Positions 38,592 through 41,339 of a DNA stretch of 41,339 bases are shown here, one piece after another. The translations under genes were made by a program, and so were the position numbers. The DNA comes from Dethiobacter sp. (GTDB taxonomy: Bacteria; Bacillota; Dethiobacteria; Dethiobacterales; Dethiobacteraceae): the NCBI GenBank assembly GCA_018335875.1, contig JAGXRN010000015.1, forward strand, positions 1-41,339. The letters run 5' to 3'. The notes under the pieces are model-generated. The model was given only the letters and a program-made list of their open reading frames with translations, was not told the origin of the DNA and made no database searches. Each line of letters opens with the position of its first letter. Position 1 is the first letter of the stretch.

Positions 38592-40501
38592 GGACTGCCG
38601 GTCATGTGGATCATGGTAAGACCGCGCTGATTAAAGCACTGACAGGCGAGGATACCGACCGCCTGCGCGAGGAAAAGGAACGGGGCATTTCCATTGAGCT
38701 GGGGTTTGCGCCATTCAGGCTGCCCGGAGGGCGCCTGGCCGGCGTTATTGATGTGCCGGGCCATGAACGGTTTATCCACAACATGCTGGCTGGAATCGGC
38801 GGGATTGACCTTGTACTGCTGGTAGTGGATGTGTCTGAGGGTGTGATGCCCCAAACCAGGGAGCACGTGGAGATCATGGAGCTGCTTAAGATAGCCCGTG
38901 GCATTGTGGTGCTGGCCAAGGTGGATTTGGCCGATGATGAAGAATGGCTGGACATGGTGGAAGAAGAAGTGCGCGATGCTCTGGCGGGTACTTTTTTGGC
39001 TGATGCGCCTTTTCACCGTGTCTCTGCGCACACAGGCAAGGGGCTAAAAGAGTTGCTTGTGCAAATAGACCTTCTTACCGGCGAGTTGCCGTCCCGTGAT
39101 GCCACGGCGCCGCTTAGGCTTCCGGTGGACCGTGTATTCAGTATGACCGGTTTTGGTACAGTTGTTACAGGCACACTGCTTGCCGGACGTATTGCAACCG
39201 GCATGAATGTGGAAATCCTGCCGCTTGGCAGACAGGCCAGAGTCAGGCAGATGCAGGTGCACGGGGCTGCAGTGGATGAGGCCATTGCCGGCCAACGCGT
39301 GGCTGTCAACCTGGCAGGCGTGGAGAAAGAAACCCTGGAGCGCGGCAGTGTACTGGCAGCGCCCGGTTCGCTATCAGACACATCCCTGCTGGATGCCCGC
39401 CTCTATCTCTTAAAGAGCGCGCCAAGAGCAGTGAAAAACCTGACACGTGTCCATGTCTTCCTGGGTGCAGGCCGCACGGTGGGCAGAATTGCTCTCCTTG
39501 ACTGCGATGAACTGCAGCCCGGAGGAGAAGCCCTGGTGCAGCTGCGCCTTGAACATAAGCTGGTGGCCCATGCTGGTGACCGCTATATCATCCGTTCCTA
39601 CTCGCCTATGACTACCATTGGCGGTGGTGTGGTGCTTGACGCGCATACTGCCAGGCATAGGAGAAAAAAAGAAGATGTGCTGCAGAGGCTGAAAGAACTG
39701 GAAAAGGGGGATCCGGCGGTTCCTGTTTTGCAGCGCATCCGCAGGGATGCTGTTGTGTTGGAGTCAGTGTTGCAAAAGCAATCCGGCCTGCCCCCGGAAA
39801 GTTTATCGGCTATACTTGAGCGATTGCAGCAGTCAGGTGAGGTGCAAACTATTGACGGGCTGCTTGTTGACGGCGCCGGCATGGCAGATTGGCGCCGCCG
39901 CCTACTTGAGGCTTTAACTGCCTTCCATGCTGCAAATCCGCTCTCTGCCGGTATCTCACGGGCAGAATTGAAAAACATTCTGCCCAAGGCAGTGGCAGCG
40001 AAGGTATACGGCAGCTTGTTGTCAGGGATGACAGAGAGCGGAGAAATATCAGAATCCGGCGATTTAGTCAGCCTGGCCGGGCATGAGCCGGCGCCGGGGC
40101 CTGAGCAGGCCCGTCTGCTGGAAAGACTGACCGTTCTTTACCGGGAGGGCGGGTTTACACCTCCAACACTGAGGGAGGTTGTTGAACAGACAGGCATTAA
40201 ACCTGCTTTGGCGGAAAGCCTGCTGTCTTATCTTGCCAGGCGTGGCGAAGTCGTCAGGCTTGACGACCAGCTCGCCCTGCATCATGAGCATTTTTCACGT
40301 GCCAAAGAGCTTCTGTGCGAGCATTTCCGCAGCAATAAATCACTGGCTGCCGGCGAGTTTCGCGATAAGCTTGGGACTTCAAGGAAATTTGTACTGCCGC
40401 TTTTGGAAACATTCGACAGGATGAAGTGGACCAGAAGAATGGGTGATGAGCGGGTGCCGTGGCGGCTGGACTTGAGCAGCAGGGAGGTGGAAAACAAGTG
40501 A
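38573..40501 (+). CDS. selB: Selenocysteine-specific elongation factor SelB
   Basis: 642 residues from GTG 38573 (GAGGTG upstream, inside selA). GTPase motifs GTAGHVDHGKTA, DVPGHERFIHNML and AKVDLAD, EF-Tu-like beta domains, then C-terminal winged-helix repeats that bind the SECIS hairpin (LREVVEQTGIKPALAESLLS, AGEFRDKLGTSRKFVLPLLE). It delivers Sec-tRNA to UGA codons followed by a SECIS. The stop overlaps the selD GTG. Confidence 0.97.
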   Translation: MPHVIIGTAGHVDHGKTALIKALTGEDTDRLREEKERGISIELGFAPFRLPGGRLAGVIDVPGHERFIHNMLAGIGGIDLVLLVVDVSEGVMPQTREHVEIMELLKIARGIVVLAKVDLADDEEWLDMVEEEVRDALAGTFLADAPFHRVSAHTGKGLKELLVQIDLLTGELPSRDATAPLRLPVDRVFSMTGFGTVVTGTLLAGRIATGMNVEILPLGRQARVRQMQVHGAAVDEAIAGQRVAVNLAGVEKETLERGSVLAAPGSLSDTSLLDARLYLLKSAPRAVKNLTRVHVFLGAGRTVGRIALLDCDELQPGGEALVQLRLEHKLVAHAGDRYIIRSYSPMTTIGGGVVLDAHTARHRRKKEDVLQRLKELEKGDPAVPVLQRIRRDAVVLESVLQKQSGLPPESLSAILERLQQSGEVQTIDGLLVDGAGMADWRRRLLEALTAFHAANPLSAGISRAELKNILPKAVAAKVYGSLLSGMTESGEISESGDLVSLAGHEPAPGPEQARLLERLTVLYREGGFTPPTLREVVEQTGIKPALAESLLSYLARRGEVVRLDDQLALHHEHFSRAKELLCEHFRSNKSLAAGEFRDKLGTSRKFVLPLLETFDRMKWTRRMGDERVPWRLDLSSREVENK

Positions 40502-41339
40502 GTGAAGACAGGCAAAAACGCCTGACCCAGTTGACCTGCAGCGGCGGGTGAGCGTCCAAGATGCCCCCCGGGGTACTGGCACAGGTGCTGTGCCATCTGC
40601 CGCAAATGGATGATGAAAACCTGCTTGTCGGCTGTGACTCTTTTGCCGACGCCGGCGTCTACCGTGTAAGAGAAGACTTAGCCCTGGTGCAGACAGTTGA
40701 TTTTTTCACACCGGTAGTGGACGATCCCTACCTTTTTGGCCAGGTGGCTGCGGCCAATTCATTGTCCGACGTCTATGCCATGGGAGCGCGGCCGCTTACC
40801 GCCATGAATATTGTCTGTTTCCCCTATAAAACCCTGGATGTTGCTGTCCTTGGCAAAATACTGCAGGGAGGCGCCGACAAAATTATGGAGGCCGGGGCAG
40901 TTCTGGTCGGCGGCCACAGTATAAATGATGACGAGCCTAAATACGGCCTGGCGGTGACAGGCATCATCCACCCACAAAATCTAATCACAAATTCCTGCGC
41001 CCGCCCCGGCGACAGCCTGATACTGACCAAACCTCTTGGTTCCGGTCTTATACTGACGGCGGCAAAAGCAGAAATGGATGGCCCCGGCGAATTGGAAGCG
41101 GTAATAAGGGCCATGGCAGAGCTAAACCGGGAAGCGTCCGAAGCCATGCAGTCTGTTGGTGTAAATGCGGCCACAGATATCACCGGCTTTGGCCTGCTCG
41201 GCCATGCCAGGGAAATTGCACTGTCAAGTAAAGTTTCCATAGAGCTGTCTTTTGGCAGCATTCCTCTCTTCACAGGAGCGCTGCAGGCAGCCTCCATGGG
41301 TCTTGTGCCCGGAGGCGCCTACGCCAACCGCGAATATGT
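40498..41339 (+). CDS. selD: Selenide, water dikinase SelD, itself a selenoprotein (3' end outside window)
   Basis: Starts GTG 40498, overlapping selB. Codon 18 is TGA (40549-40551) in TCSGG-U-ASKM, the exact position of the catalytic Cys/Sec of SelD, and the frame stays open to the window end. Domain features: QTVDFFTPVVDDPYLFGQVA, GGHSINDDEPKYGLAVTG, LGSGLILTAAKA, ATDITGFGLLGHA. It makes selenophosphate from selenide and ATP, the selenium donor for SelA. Because SelD needs Sec to be made, supply and synthesis are mutually dependent. The last residues, including the end of the C-terminal domain, are not in the window. Confidence 0.95.

Noticed and set aside
40552..40590. SECIS hairpin after the selD TGA
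   Set aside because: Only a weak TGCC/GGCA stem with a GC-rich loop could be drawn by eye; not strong enough to list as a feature, though the Sec call itself stands on family position.

Overview
The window looks like the chromosome of an anaerobic, endospore-forming Firmicute (Clostridia-like). The evidence is: Gram-positive style ribosome binding sites with many TTG and GTG starts; sporulation proteins (YhcN/YlaJ lipoprotein, two DUF1657 proteins, a SpoIID remnant, a YolD-like protein); a nickel CO dehydrogenase with its ferredoxin; and a complete selenocysteine (Sec) decoding apparatus. No species can be named from the sequence alone.

Layout. 1-3.6 kb: the end of a BlaI-type repressor and an M56 peptidase, then a thiol-redox block with a Sec-containing thioredoxin, a truncated CcdA and an Lgt-like protein, followed by a Sec-containing GrdB-family protein. 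3.7-6.1 kb (minus): a membrane protein with a Cys-Cys motif, a DUF3179 protein, and a Sec-containing iodothyronine-deiodinase-like protein. 6.1-9.7 kb: a decayed zone holding an nrfA fragment joined to an IS remnant, a frameshifted DUF1657 duplicate, a toastrack-domain fragment, one intact geranylgeranyl-reductase-type flavoprotein, and a deleted and frameshifted FMN glutamate-synthase-like gene. 9.8-14.6 kb: a QueG-like iron-sulfur protein and a divergent arsenosugar-type cluster (ArsS, two glycosyltransferases, a mercuric-reductase-like flavoprotein). 14.5-21 kb (minus): P-type ATPase, MurE with a DNPA motif, MFS transporter, Crp/Fnr regulator. 20.1-23 kb: sporulation genes and decayed relatives. 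23-26.1 kb: flavodoxin-type reductase, a two-repeat DUF4430-like protein, a Clp-fold serine proteinase and a small membrane protein. 26.3 kb: tRNA-Sec (selC) behind its own promoter. 26.6-28 kb: cupin, truncated QueG-like gene, YolD-like protein. 28-31.7 kb (minus): cooS-cooF-FAD oxidoreductase operon. 31.9-36.1 kb: RmuC, a DUF2680-like secreted protein and a two-component system. 36-37 kb: a pair of nucleoside-recognition (Gate) membrane proteins. 37.2 kb to the end: selA-selB-selD, where selD has an in-frame TGA and runs off the window.

How the genes work together. The dominant theme is selenium. selC, selA, selB and selD can make and insert Sec, and four genes in the same 41 kb carry an in-frame TGA exactly where their families have a catalytic Cys or Sec: the thioredoxin-like, GrdB-like and deiodinase-like proteins and SelD itself. 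Standard gene calling would split or truncate all four. The second theme is local genome decay: at least nine gene remnants, several of them degraded copies of intact genes elsewhere in the window (DUF1657, YhcN, Clp-fold proteinase, QueG-like). I did not find a clearly new multi-gene system. The best candidates for follow-up are the deiodinase-like selenoprotein with the neighbouring DUF3179/Cys-Cys pair, and the BlaI/M56 pair upstream of the Sec-thioredoxin block.
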